Below are positions 44,696 to 54,659 of a DNA stretch of 64,000 nt, piece by piece. The notes under the pieces are model-generated. The model ran no database searches and was not told where the DNA came from. It saw nothing but the letters and a program-made list of their open reading frames with translations. Each line of letters starts with the position of its first letter. Position 1 is the stretch's first letter. Made by a program: the position numbers and the translations under genes. The DNA comes from Deroplatys truncata (Eukaryota; Arthropoda; Insecta; Mantodea; Mantidae), in the NCBI GenBank assembly GCA_030765065.1, contig CM060990.1, positions 661,428,618 to 661,492,617 on the forward strand, in the 5' to 3' direction.

Positions 44696-46130
44696 CAAAT
44701 AATCAGTGGGGCATGGGCGTGGATAAGGAGGTTTAGTATATCCTTACGAACATAAACCATTGCGTATTAAAATCGAATGCAATTCTATACAATCGACTGT
44801 ACACAGACGAACCAAACGTTATAGTATTTTATTCAGTGAACGATTCAGATAAAGTGTTCCCCAATTTTATGGTATTATAGTCCAAATACGGAGTGATTTC
44901 TAAAGTATGTGATAGAACATAGTGTAATCCATGTTTTTCCCTTATCTGCAATGTCTTCGTAAAGCGCCTCGTTTTATCACGTTTTAAAATTTTTGCTTTG
45001 TAATAATAATCTCGATTTACACCGCAATGAAGACATCGCAACAGCAGTCTAAATAATTGACCACACAAATCCCTCGTATAGCTGTAGTATCTCTCGTCCG
45101 CAGAGTATCACACGTATAGCAAAAAAGTTGGTCCATTTCCTTAAGCTGCAATAGTGTTTTTTCCCCTTCTTTTCTTTCTTTAATAAGCTCTCCACATTTA
45201 TGTAACTAAAACTAATTTCCACACAGCCCTTATCACGCCTCTCTGTGACTGGCGTGAAATAAATCTCAAGAAACAAACATGAATCAATTTTGAGTGTTCT
45301 ACTCGGGTGTGAAGCGCAGAGAAATGAGAAATAGCCTTCCTTAACGAATTCTTCTGCGATTCGTCTAAATAAAGAGAGATACCGAGCCCGCTGTAACAAG
45401 ATTATAGGCTCAACCTATCACAGAGATATGTGAAATTCACTATAGACAAAATATTTATGTAAAACGTTTCTTTTGAAGCAGGCATGGAAATGAAGCCCAA
45501 GATTACTGTCACCAAGAGAATATTATTTTGATGTTTGGGTTTGCATTCCAGTACATTTTTGCGAAGACGCGTTCTTTAAATTACTTCTCCGGTGGTTATT
45601 TTATATAATGACTTAGTACGTCGTATGTTAGCTGAAATAAACGCAAGTCTGGCCTGTAGTGTAACAAATGTGCACGTTTGAAGCAAGCTCTTAATTTAAT
45701 GCAGTTCCGTGAGGCCGTAGCGATACCTTTGAAGTTATACAGTTATCATTCTTTCCAGCACTGTACATACGAGCAGAAAAAACTGCGATATTCACTAATG
45801 CAGGGACAGATAGCTGTTTGCCCATGTCTGTGTACACATTATGCCATGGTCAATCTGTGTGTGATTCACTGAAAACCAAACCGTCAAGATTGTGTTGGGT
45901 TTACGCAGATTTGTGCCCATAACTCAGAACCCACGTGCAGAAAATTGCAATTTATTACAACAAACACTGAATATTAATTTATAATAAATGCTATAACATT
46001 GCAGACTTTACACATTAAAAATATCAGAAGCATGGTCACAATATGTTAATCTGCTTATTAAAATAAAAGGTGTGCATTTCCAGAAAGGAACCTGTTATTT
46101 TAACCACAGAAGCAATTCTTAATTATTATT
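44696..46130. other. Unassigned spacer with weak dispersed motif
   Basis: A degraded TTGAAGCAGGCATGGAAATG near 45474 resembles the motif at 5575. A 116-codon minus ORF at 45049-45399 has no recognisable domain and is not called as a gene. Confidence 0.4.
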
Positions 46131-46179
46131 CAGATACCTAATAGAATACAAACAATAACCAGCGTCAAAATATTTTTAA

Positions 46180-46470
46180 TTGAAGGGTGCATAAATAATA
46201 TGGCGCAGTGGCTAGTACCTAAGGTTATCTGGAAGTCGGCGCCAGGCAGTTGGAGATAAATAATGATACGTTGCGCTCCCGCCCGGCGTAAATAAACATC
46301 AGAAGCGTTATCGGCAGATAGCCAGAATTTTCTGGACATTTCTTACTCCCGCTTCCAGAACGTGAGCCCAGATAGTTCTAGAACATTCAATGGAAGATTC
46401 CATTGCTATATAAGCGAGCGTTCTCGCGAGAGTAGCGAGTTAATGAGCGAGTAGGCAAAGTGGGTTTCTG
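46180..46470 (+). mobile_element. Family F LTR-like fossil, copy 1, left part
   Basis: It contains AAGTCGGCGCCAGGCAGTTG, ATTTCTTACTCCCGC, TTCTAGAACATTCAATGGAA and then a clear TATA block, TTGCTATATAAGCGAGCG (about 46407-46425), followed by GAGAGTAGCGAGTTAATGAG. It is interrupted at 46470 by a family B element and resumes at 47639. The promoter-like architecture suggests an LTR; no coding region follows. Confidence 0.45.
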
Positions 46471-47638
46471 ATACAAAGAGCGCCAAGCAAATCTCACTGC
46501 ATCTCGCCGCTACGTCACATTATTTATCGTTGTACGTGGCCTTGCGAAGCCATGGACATTGCATTAGTTGCTTTAGGGCACGGTGCAACGGTGCGACCGT
46601 CCTTCTACTAATAGTTGCACCAATAACCACAACAAAGGTTACAAAATGGCGTAGAAACGAAATATATGTTTACGTTCTCGATCGTATTGGCTAAAAGAGA
46701 AAGAGGTAGAGTGAGTGCATTCAGTTTGTCATACAGACTTCTTATCGTGATAGGTAGCCCATACCTCATCGGATAGTGCAGGACACGCCTTTGAAAGGGT
46801 TAAAAACTAAGGGGAAAACTTGATGAGCGCCCAGGTTAGCGAAATGTAGAATGTGCAGTGTGAGAAGAATTTCAAATTAAAGCTTAAATGGCATTCATTA
46901 AATAAATAGCAATACTTTACAACAAAAAATAAACAGAACTGTATTCTCGCAGTGTAATCAATGCTTGTTGCTGCATAGAAGCAAACATAACATAACTAAT
47001 AAATCAATAAAGCAGCATGTTTCCCCTCTAATTCAAACTACAATTGGTTGATATACCTTTACTAACATACTGCTGATCATAGGAATACAACAGAATTATA
47101 GACAAAAATATAACACAATTTTATTGCCATAATATTTAGTTCATATTGGTAAACCATATACATATACATATTTATCTCTAGTTTCTAAACATGATCAGTC
47201 AATTATAACAAAAGAGTAATTTGCATTTAGTAAAAGAATATCATCTGTGTATGTTTTGTGGAGAGTGCCCACTTTCTGACGAGTATGTAGACCGTCTTCC
47301 CTAATTTACTGGAATATTTTAATCCAGTAATTTACTATAAAACACTTTTATGCACTGCCGTTGAACTATTGTAACACTGCGACCAGCCTCCCAAGTAACC
47401 ACAATACGTCCACGAGTAATTTCGCTTGTATACGGCATGACTGGTTCTGAGACAATAAACATGTTTTGGTTTCAATAACATCAGAAAAAGCAAAGGCATC
47501 AACCTCCCCTCTTTTCCCCCTTATTGCTGTGTTATCAAGCCACCACGCTCTGCGAGAGGTAAGGTGAAGGACACGCCTCAAAATACTCCAGAATACGATA
47601 CAAAATCCGCCGAAGATTTTCTTTGGTGCTGTTTGTAC
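46470..47638 (+). mobile_element. Family B non-autonomous TIR element, copy 2
   Basis: It runs from TACAAAGAGCGCCAAGCAAA to GATTTTCTTTGGTGCTGTTTG-TA, aligning with the 4.24-kb copy over its whole length with a few short insertions. It is nested in an F repeat. No coding capacity. Confidence 0.75.
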
Positions 47639-47920
47639 ATCAAAGCTGTTCTAAGAGCGCGTTTGTGACACCTGTGACGTCCAGTGAGTGGTGCTGCTGC
47701 AGGAGAGATTGAAGAAGTCTTGTGTTCGACTCCCCGGCGAGTAACTGTCCGGATGAATTGCTTACGTCGTGCGTATTCCATTATGCTTACACGTCAAGAA
47801 GGAAAGTGAAGTGATGGGGGAATTGAACTAGTTCACATTAGTGAAGTGACAGTGTGAACTAAGTGAAGTCCCAGTAAAGTTGAAGTAGATAAAAACAGTA
47901 AAGTGCCGTTGAGAACTTGG
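47639..47920 (+). mobile_element. Family F LTR-like fossil, copy 1, right part
   Basis: Continuation of the interrupted copy: GAGTGGTGCTGCTGCAGGAG, GTGTTCGACTCCCCGGCGAG, GAAAGTGAAGTGATGGG and TTAGTGAAGTGACAGTG correspond in order to the copy at 24.88-25.2 kb. Confidence 0.45.
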
Positions 47921-48440
47921 AGAAATGACAGTTGCAAAACTGGACCAAGTAACACGTTAAAATTCTTAAACTATTATAATAAAAATGTATTTAAGTACTA
48001 AGTAAAGAAACATTTTTCTAAGGAATAAAGCTTGAAGTGAGCATATTAAAGCAGCAAATCCCACGTGTAAGCAAAACTGTTAATGTTTGAGGAATTTCTT
48101 AAAATATATACCACAAATTTATGAATCAGTTTTCAAATATGTTTTAATGTAAGACAAAAAGCAAGTAGCTTGTTTTTTATTCAGATTTGGAGTTCACAGC
48201 TTTTTTATTAATAAACGAACTGTTGCAATTTACTAAAATTTCTTCAAGAAACTCTGAAGTTAAAATCAAAGAATGAATTATGAGAATCTGTTAATAATAT
48301 TTTCCAAAGCTGATTGATTCCATATCTCAACTCATGAAAGATTTAAGATTTCTGCAGCACGAAAACACCAGCTTTCAGATATTCATTTACTGAAAGTTAG
48401 GAAACAAATGGCTATGGGATCTACAAATATATTTCATTTC
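47921..48440. other. Unassigned AT-rich spacer
   Basis: No recognised gene or repeat. Confidence 0.45.
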
Positions 48441-48444
48441 AACT

Positions 48445-48655
48445 GCAGCGGTGGAGGGGAGCCGTTTGTACCAGCCGCCATCCGGGAAGTTTTAACTGTA
48501 GAAATGTAGGGACCCTGCCCTCTGTCCTGTCGTGCATCCTGGTCCGGCTACCCCCTGTCTCCCGGGGGTGCCATGTCAGGAGCATAGGCACAAGAGATAC
48601 TCATAGGCCGAGGTACTACGTCCCCCTCCAGTCCTTGGCATAGTCTCTTGTATTA
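48445..48655. repeat. Compact GC-rich insert of unknown family
   Basis: About 210 bp, strongly GC-rich against its AT-rich flanks, contain a palindromic CCCCTGTCTCCCGGGGG. Further on is GAGATACTCATAGGCCGAGG. The sharp change in composition suggests a retroposed or inserted unit, but no second copy is in the window. Confidence 0.3.
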
Positions 48656-49435
48656 GCAAATAACCTTTCATAATTATTAGAATTGTTTGTTAGTTTAGGA
48701 AAATATTACTTCTATTATTTACGTTACACACAATAACTAAAATGTTCTTTCCAGTATTGATATTTAGAATTATTGCACAAATTAAAGTTCTATATTAGTG
48801 AAATGGGGAATTGGAAAATGATAAATTCCTCCTATCAGAAAAGCTTAAGGTTACTGGAGTAAGGTTTTTTCTTAGGAACTATCGCGTATTCTTCTCACTT
48901 TTATTTTATTAATTAAATTACGCCTGAGATAAACAAGCACATGGATTCCTCTAAATGTAGCTCTAGATGAATTCTTTATCCCGGCGCATTACTTACAGAA
49001 ATTTCAGACACACTTATCTTGTTGGCAATTAAGATGGAGCAGAGGGTAAAAAAGTAATACGCTAATTTAACGTTTAAAGAAATGAGATGGAGACAGTGCC
49101 TCATTTTGACAGAGTACTCCCTCTGAAGAATATCATTAAACTGAAGTGAAAATGGCTAATTTGATGCCTGTCCACGCTAAGAGAAATTAATAATCTGACT
49201 TTTAATATCTCAGAGCAGAAAATATGATTGTAACATGGAGCTTTTGAGACAGAAATATCCTGAATCAATTTCTTCGCCTTTCTAATTCCCTTTGAAGCTA
49301 AAAGGACAGCATTCGTCGCAGTAATTTCAATTGAATGCGAGGAGCAGGAGGAACATAAGGGAGTCTTATGTAACATTTAAGTGAATTCCAAGGGTTAATA
49401 CTTATAGAACGGTTTAACGTCCATTCTTACTGCAT
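48656..49435. other. Unassigned AT-rich spacer
   Basis: No recognised gene or repeat; the ORF at 49101-49376 has no known motif and may belong to the LINE 3' region that begins at 49440. Confidence 0.4.
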
Positions 49436-49439
49436 ACTG

Positions 49440-49990
49440 CACTATAGGCGGTGGACAATGGTGCATAAAATGGCATTACATTGTTGTTCACCAATGGCAC
49501 TGGGGATTAATTGATCTGCGTCATTTTCCCTCTGGCTTCCCAAAGTCTCTAAGTTATCACTTTTAAAGCCTTTGCATTTGGCGAGATGTTGTTTGTTCAG
49601 GATGACATCTTCACAGAGAGTACACTTGTGTGTAGGTAGGCATCGAGATGTTCTGCGAGCCAATCGTGGCCAGTTGCCATCCTAAGTAACGCCACTGCAG
49701 TCTTCCTTGGCATTTATTGTATATCAACTCTATTTTTAATATTCTTGAAATCTTTATTTAATTTATCTTCATCAACTCTGTTGTCTTTTGAAATGTTGTT
49801 TAATGTTATTTAATTGTTTATTTCTATTTGTCCTACAGGTTTTATTTGTTGTATTGCACCTTTCTTTGCTAATTGATTCGCATGTTCCTTTCCCAAAAGT
49901 CCAGCATGATCTGGGATCCATTGTAGAGTGGAGGCATGCTTTCCAAGCCAATAGCATTAGGTTTGGGAAAGGCATTTTGGGAAGAAAGTA
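49440..49990 (-). pseudogene. LINE ORF2 3' tail with RNase H domain, second example
   Basis: On the minus strand from about 49960 the translation gives STLQWIPDHAGLLGKEHA and NQLAKKGAIQQIKPVG, the end of an RNase H domain where the usual GNExADxLAKKGA is nearly intact (GKEHANQLAKKGA). After about 150 bp it continues VALLRMATGHDWLAEHL, and in a shifted frame THKCTLCEDVILNKQHLAKC, the CxxC...HxxxxC knuckle that closes ORF2 in RNase H-bearing LINEs. A stop and at least one frame change separate the parts. The 5' side is truncated near 49990. It belongs to a different lineage from the tail at 2.1-2.6 kb, judging by the sequence after RNase H. Confidence 0.75.
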
Positions 49991-50034
49991 CTGCAGACTT
50001 AAGTTTAGGGTACCCCCCCCCGGCATTTGCTAGT

Positions 50035-50155
50035 TATGAGGACGGAATAAAACCTCAGTAGGAACGGACGGTTCTGGCGAGATATGAACCGCAGTCCTCC
50101 CGTTCACGAATCCGTGTCTTAACGACTTCAGCCACCAGGATCAGTCACTGTTACA
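50035..50155 (-). repeat. tRNA-derived SINE head, third type
   Basis: The minus strand reads CCTGGTGGCTGAAGTCGTTA (box A region) and then GACTGCGGTTCATATCTCGC (box B). Spacing of about 40 bp fits a tRNA-derived promoter. The body is truncated. Confidence 0.45.
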
Positions 50156-50249
50156 CATCCAACTCCAGGAGAAGTAATTGTTTTTTCTTCACAAGACTGA
50201 AAACATCTTAGCTTACACAAATCATCGAAAATTACCAGCAGAGTATTTC

Positions 50250-50357
50250 TAATACGTGCCGATATGAGGAACCGGGGTATAAGTTGGCCATCAATAATTA
50301 ACACGCCTCTACCGGGCCTTCCATCCCTCGTGCGGTTCAGAGGTTAATGCTTGAATG
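50250..50357 (-). repeat. Family A MITE fragment fused to a SINE
   Basis: GTGCCGATATGAGGAACCGG through CAGAGGTTAATGCTTGAATG is family A in reverse. It stops at GAATGC, where full copies continue with CGAACCAATAAGAG, and S1 SINE sequence starts at the next base. Confidence 0.7.
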
Positions 50358-50612
50358 CGGGTCGCGGGTTCAAATTCGCGGAGGGCGATGGATGTTTTCG
50401 GGCGTAAAAATCGTTAGCATGGTTTCCATGGGAAGGGAAGTAAAGCCGGTGGTCCCGTGTCGTACATTTACGGCACATAAAAGAACCTCAAGCCTGATAA
50501 AGGGGCTTCTGAGCAAAATTTCTGATCGTTCACGCCCAATATAGATGGGACACCAAGAACCACAGCAGTTAAAGAGATCCCATAAATAAAACTCAATTTA
50601 ATTTTTATTTTT
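50358..50612 (+). repeat. tRNA-derived SINE, family S1, copy 3, 5' truncated
   Basis: It begins inside the tRNA-like head at GGGTCGCGGGTTCAAATTCG (box B kept, box A lost), and continues through the full S1 body to an ATAAATAAAACTCAATTTAA tail. The 5' end lies exactly on the broken family A copy. Confidence 0.85.
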
Positions 50613-50635
50613 GTCCACCCCATTCATCGCCCAAC

Positions 50636-50795
50636 TATGAAATTACTAGCATTAGTAATGCTAGTGAAATTACTAATGCTAACAGTATTGCTAGCTCTAA
50701 TGCTATTGAAATTACAGCTAGTAGTAATGATAGTACTAATGAAATTTGTAATGCTAGTGAAATTACACATGAAATTACTAGCATTAACCTATGAA
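50636..50795 (+). repeat. Degenerate short tandem repeat (GAAATTACTAATGCTAGT type)
   Basis: About 160 bp are built from variants of the words GAAATTACTAGCATTA and AATGCTAGTGAAATTAC in changing order. The open frame across it (50637-50849) only reflects the repeat and encodes a Leu/Val/Met-rich string. Confidence 0.75.
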
Positions 50796-50904
50796 AAAGA
50801 TAACAGCTTTCATAACAGCTACCGCAACAGCTTCTTCCTGGTCAACTGATCTTCAGGCAATCAGTCCTACATGAAGTCCTGGTCTGTCTCTATGTAATTC
50901 ATTT

Positions 50905-51083
50905 CTGTGGGGAATATTGAAAGAACAGTGCTTCATACCTGGCCAACGTACTGCACAGGCTCTACGTAAAAATATGGAAACAGTTCTGCACAACCTAACT
51001 AGAGAAAAGTGTAATGCTATGGTTACCAGAATTATAGAGGGCATGGAAGAAGTCATAGTCAATGACGGAAGACATTTACAGTG
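50905..51083 (+). pseudogene. Possible C-terminal end of a second mariner-like transposase
   Basis: The plus strand reads RTAQALRKNMETVLHNLT, then REKCNAMVTRIIEGMEEVIV and NDGRHLQ before a stop at about 51081. This is the pattern of the last 50 residues of IS630/mariner-type transposases ('xAMxxVxxRxxxCIxxxGGHxx'). It has no catalytic residues and a different sequence from the copy ending at 52029. The minus-strand ORF over the same bases is its shadow. Confidence 0.35.
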
Positions 51084-51097
51084 ATTTTCTGTCACAC

Positions 51098-52234
51098 TGC
51101 GGCCAACTTAGAGCTGCTGACACGCCGGCTATCGCATTTCGGACTCCCGCCGAAGCAGTTATTATATCTCCGCAACCACCTCACATTCTGCATATACAGT
51201 TACAATGATAAGGATATACCTTATCAAAATATATGCTGAAAATGTTTTCCTTTTCTATCCAGACATTTCTGGCATCATCTTAGAAGACTTCAATATTTTA
51301 GTGAATTTATTGCCTGATATGTTGTTTCAGTTCTTCCAAGGTATGGAGGTTTATAACACACACTTTATTTTTCACGTGATCATAGAGTGGATAAATTTCT
51401 GAAATTGGATTTTGCGAAATGTCAATTATAGAGTAATTGACCAGGCTTAATATTCTTCTCTGATGAAGCATGGTCCATTTACATGCTTATATTTCCTCAC
51501 AAAATAATACATATTGAAGCACAGAGAAACCCGATTTTACACACAGGATTATATTGCATGACGCTGAAATCGCTGTGTGTGGTGTGCAGTTAATGCATAC
51601 CGAATAACAGGACCAATATTTTTCTTTCACGAAAAAGTTTAATGATACAGGAATGAGATACACCATTTTTTAACAGCTGACCAACGTTGAATGTCACGCT
51701 GGATTTTTCCAACAGGATTCTACTGCCGAGCATGTAGCTGTTGGTTCCTTAAATTTAATTCTGGAATTTTTTTTATGATACAGTGCTTAGTAAAGGATTA
51801 TGGCCTCATGATCCTGTGATTTACCTTTCTACGATGTTTATCCATAGTGAACTTTAAAAATTAAATGTATGCAACAAACCCCCATACTTTTGAAGAAGTA
51901 AAATTAAACATCAGGAGAGAAATTCACTCATTTTCGAATGCTGAACTCTGGAGTGTGAATGAAAATTCCCTGAGAACATGCCAGAAATATTTGGATAGAG
52001 AACGACAGCATTTGCAGCATCTCCTATGATAAGGTATATGCTTATGAGAATGTGAGACGGTTGCGGGGATATTCTAACTGTTTCGACGGGAGTTCGATCT
52101 ACGGTGGCCGATATGCGAGCAGCCGTGTATTGGCCTTATTGTGAGGGAAACGCATTGTAGAACACACACTTGTACGATAGTTGTGATAGTATAATGCAAG
52201 CACTTCGGTTACCTTTTATTGGACCACCCATTAT
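51098..52234 (+). mobile_element. Decayed mariner-like transposon with right terminus
   Basis: The right end reads CCTTTTATTGGACCACCCAT-TA at about 52210-52233, the inward-read form being ATGGGTGGTCCAATAAAAGG. A 100-bp arm near the right end (52035-52140, with TTCGACGGGAGTTCGATC) is mirrored at 51105-51195 (GGACTCCCGCCGAAGCAG), so long subterminal inverted repeats existed. The outermost left terminus is missing: the left arm begins abruptly about 15 bp after the end of another transposase fragment. The interior holds the transposase remnant. Confidence 0.65.
51425..52029 (+). pseudogene. Mariner-like (DUF4817-group) transposase, DDE half
   Basis: Fragments in order, in changing frames: NILFSDEAW-like text at about 51450-51475 (first catalytic Asp), a TLKSLCVVCS segment where the family has 'VxVWCAVSxxRIIGPIFF', then FFQQDSTAEHVAVGSLN (second Asp) at about 51707-51755 and SKGLWP beyond it. 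The last part is clean: VYATNPHTFEEVKLNI, REIHSFSNAEL and RQHLQHLL ending at the TGA at 52027. The region that should carry the third Asp (SPDLTPxDF) is not readable. Length from first Asp to stop fits the C-terminal two thirds of a 340-400 residue transposase. Many stops show great age. Confidence 0.75.
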
Positions 52235-52415
52235 ATCATATTTTATCAGTGGAATGGCCTGAATAAATGCAAATAGTGATTTTGAACTTTCCTATGTAAT
52301 ATTTTATTGGTTAAATAGTGTGAATGAACACAACTCGTGATTTTTAACTTCCCTAAATAAATATTAATTACATTACTCCTAATAATACGGAACCTATATA
52401 CATTCGTTTCACATG
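52235..52415. other. Short unassigned spacer
   Basis: AT-rich link between the mariner-like terminus and the SINE; nothing recognised. Confidence 0.4.
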
Positions 52416-52712
52416 TCGTTCTCCGTGGACTAGTGGTACCGTGCTAGCCTCTAGTTCCCAAAGTCGCGGGTTCAAACCCGGCGGAGGGCGATGGATTTTT
52501 TCGGGCGTAAAAATCCTTAGCATGGCTTCCATCGGAAGGGAAGTAAAGCCGGTGGTCCCGTATCATTGATTTACGGTACGTAAAAGAACCTCAAGCCTGA
52601 TAAAGAGGCCTCTGAGCAAAATTACCGGTCTTTCACGCCCAATATGGAATGGGACGCTAAGAACTATAGTAGTTAAAGAGCGTCCATAAATAACACTCAA
52701 TTTAATTTTAAT
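52416..52712 (+). repeat. tRNA-derived SINE, family S1, copy 4 (reference copy)
   Basis: It is full length. The head is TCCGTGGACTAGTGGTACCG (box A) and CGCGGGTTCAAACCCGGCGG (box B). The body follows with TTCGGGCGTAAAAATCC, GCCGGTGGTCCCGT, AACCTCAAGCCTGATAAAG and TTCACGCCCAATATGG, and the tail with GTCCATAAATAACACTC. TCCG in front of box A pairs with CGGA after box B, as in a tRNA acceptor stem. Confidence 0.9.
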
Positions 52713-52988
52713 TTAAACATTCATTTCACAACCAATACCAAAAGCTTGAATGTAGAATAGAACACCATTACTAAATCTTATTCATTCCCGTATTAAAGAG
52801 TGATGATTCTGTATTCCTCGAGCTTTGTTAGAAAATTTTGCAACTCTTTGGTAACCCCTTGTTTCTAAACAAAATTGTGGCAGAGAAACCAAGGCTTCAA
52901 TTTAAAATTTCTGTTAACGGTTTAAGTGTCAAGGCCTTTTACGAGATTTGAACATGCTGATGGCAGGACCGACCTATGTTTAAAATAC
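52713..52988. other. Unassigned spacer
   Basis: No recognised gene or repeat between the S1 SINE and the LTR-like segment. Confidence 0.4.
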
Positions 52989-53380
52989 TGTAACACATGA
53001 GCACGTCAATCACATTTTATTAATCACTGAGGCATTCAGCGTAGCATAGACGTTACACACGAGTCACTGTTGAAACACACACTGACCACAACGCAACTTA
53101 TCCACCGAATCACATCTCACAACTGAGTTGCACTGACAGTGTCCACTTTTCACTCCATAATTTCTTTAACTAACAGATCTCAAATCAATTAAGCTTCAGC
53201 GGAACTTTATAGATGCAGAACCTACTCGAAAGGGACAAGGAGCGGGGAAGCGGCACACAATGGCTATTGTCCCGCGCGCTCATTGTTCTAGAGAGATGCA
53301 CCGGCCATTAACCTAACCGCGACAGGTAGACGAGTTAGAAGGCGCTCGCTCCGCAGGTAACTTAAGCGCCCGCGGTTACA
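52989..53380 (-). mobile_element. Solo-LTR candidate, reverse orientation
   Basis: The 392-bp segment begins TGTAACACATGAG and ends CCGCGGTTACA, so the tips are inverted (TGTAAC/GTTACA). On the minus strand it has a GC-rich upstream part, a TATA motif (CATCTATAAAGTTCC, about 53208), and an AATAAAATGTG signal near the far end. No matching target duplication was seen and no internal region is adjacent, which fits an aged solo LTR. Family not determined. Confidence 0.5.
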
Positions 53381-53567
53381 CTATGAACATGTTATGCTAA
53401 GTATCTTTTTTAGCTCGAGTGTAGCACACATAGTCATTGAAAGAACGGAGAATGTTAAAACTAAATCATTTAATTCCGTAACTACCCACCCTAAATATGC
53501 TAAATCATTTACAATTATTAAACATTAATTAAAAGTGATTATTAGGGTATGAGGTGCGTCTCTCCCT

Positions 53568-53800
53568 TTTTATTTTTATGGACGCTCTTTAACTGCGGTA
53601 GTCCTTAGCGTCCCATTCTATATTGGGCGTGAAAGACCGGTAATTTTGCTCAGAGGCCTCTATCAGCCTTGAGGTTCTTTTACGTGCCGTAAATCTACAA
53701 CACGGGACCACCGGCTTTACTTTCCTTTGAAGGAAACGATGCTAAGGATTTTTACGCCCGAAAAAATCCACAACCCTCCGCCTAACTAGAGGTTAGAATG
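53568..53800 (-). repeat. tRNA-derived SINE, family S1, copy 5
   Basis: The S1 body is complete on the minus strand (AAATCCTTAGCATCGTTTCC, AACCTCAAGGCTGATAG, CGCCCAATATAGAATGGG), but the head has lost box B: the CGGAGGG block is joined directly to TAACCTCTAGTTAG. Confidence 0.8.
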
Positions 53801-54148
53801 TCGCAGAGGAATAGTAAACCTGCTCACTACGATCTACTAGAGATCCAGGAAAAAGGGATGAAGTCAAGGAACCACAAGCTCCTACAGGCCGCAGACAGCT
53901 AGGCCACAGAGACGCGCGGAAATCTATAACAGCTACTGGCTCGAAGACCCGTCCCACTACCGGAGCTGCCAGAGAGGGTGATGAACGATCCTTCAACCAA
54001 ACAGCCCTTCAGTGTCCACGGGAATATCGTTTCCTTTGAGCAAGCCTCCGTACTATCTGTTTGGCTCCGCCATATGCCACGAAACCTAGAAGCACACCTG
54101 AAACATGAGAAGGAAACGGAATGAATAGAAATAAATCGCAGTAGATGA
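53801..54148. other. Unassigned, probably part of an older SINE body
   Basis: CpG-containing sequence without a recognisable gene. The stretch from about 54120 (AGATGAGAAACTACCCAGAA) looks like the body belonging to the tRNA-like head at 54150-54262. Confidence 0.35.
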
Positions 54149-54149
54149 G

Positions 54150-54262
54150 AAACTACCCAGAATTCGCCTACCGATCAGGGAAAGCCACGAAAATCCCAAG
54201 GTCGGAGTGGGGTCGGTGCGAATCGAACCCGAGACTTCCTGAACTTGAGGCATAGAAGTACC
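54150..54262 (-). repeat. tRNA-derived SINE, second family, copy 2
   Basis: The minus strand has ACCGAGCTAGGTACTTCTAT (box A position), GTCTCGGGTTCGATTCGCAC (box B) and a body with CCCACTCCGACCTTGGGATT and TCGTGGCTTTCCCTGATCGG. The architecture parallels the 23.64-kb copy. An S1 SINE adjoins it directly on the plus strand. Confidence 0.55.
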
Positions 54263-54265
54263 TAG

Positions 54266-54540
54266 CTCGGTAAATTTCTAGCCTCTAATTCCCGAGGTCA
54301 CGGGTTCAAACCCGGCGAAGGGCGATGATTTTTTCTGGCGTAAAAATCCTTAGCATGTCTTCCTTCGGAAGGGAAGTAAAGCCGGTGGTCCCGTGTCGTA
54401 AGATTTACGGCTCGTAAAAGAACCTCAAGCCCGATAAAGAGGTCTCTGAGTAAAACTACCGGTCGTTCACGCCCAATATTGAATGGAACTAAGGACCACA
54501 GCAGTTAAAGAGCGTCCATAAATAGAACTCGATTTTCTTT
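54266..54540 (+). repeat. tRNA-derived SINE, family S1, copy 6
   Basis: The head is TAGCTCGGTAAATTTCTAGC with CACGGGTTCAAACCCGGCGA (box B), followed by the complete S1 body and an AGTTAAAGAGCGTCCATAAA tail. The box A region is altered. Confidence 0.85.
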
Positions 54541-54659
54541 TTCGCTCGGTAAAAGAAACGAAATAAGCATGATAATATTATGAGGATCTACGATAAATTT
54601 CTTACATCTAATGACATTTTGTTGTTATTGTAGGTATGTTTTGTAGGTATGTCTGGGAA

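Noticed and set aside
45049-45399. 116-codon minus-strand ORF as a gene
   Set aside because: No recognisable domain, no neighbouring exon signals, composition typical of the AT-rich spacer.
50853-51095. 80-codon minus-strand ORF
   Set aside because: It is antisense to a transposase-like C-terminus on the plus strand, which explains the open frame.
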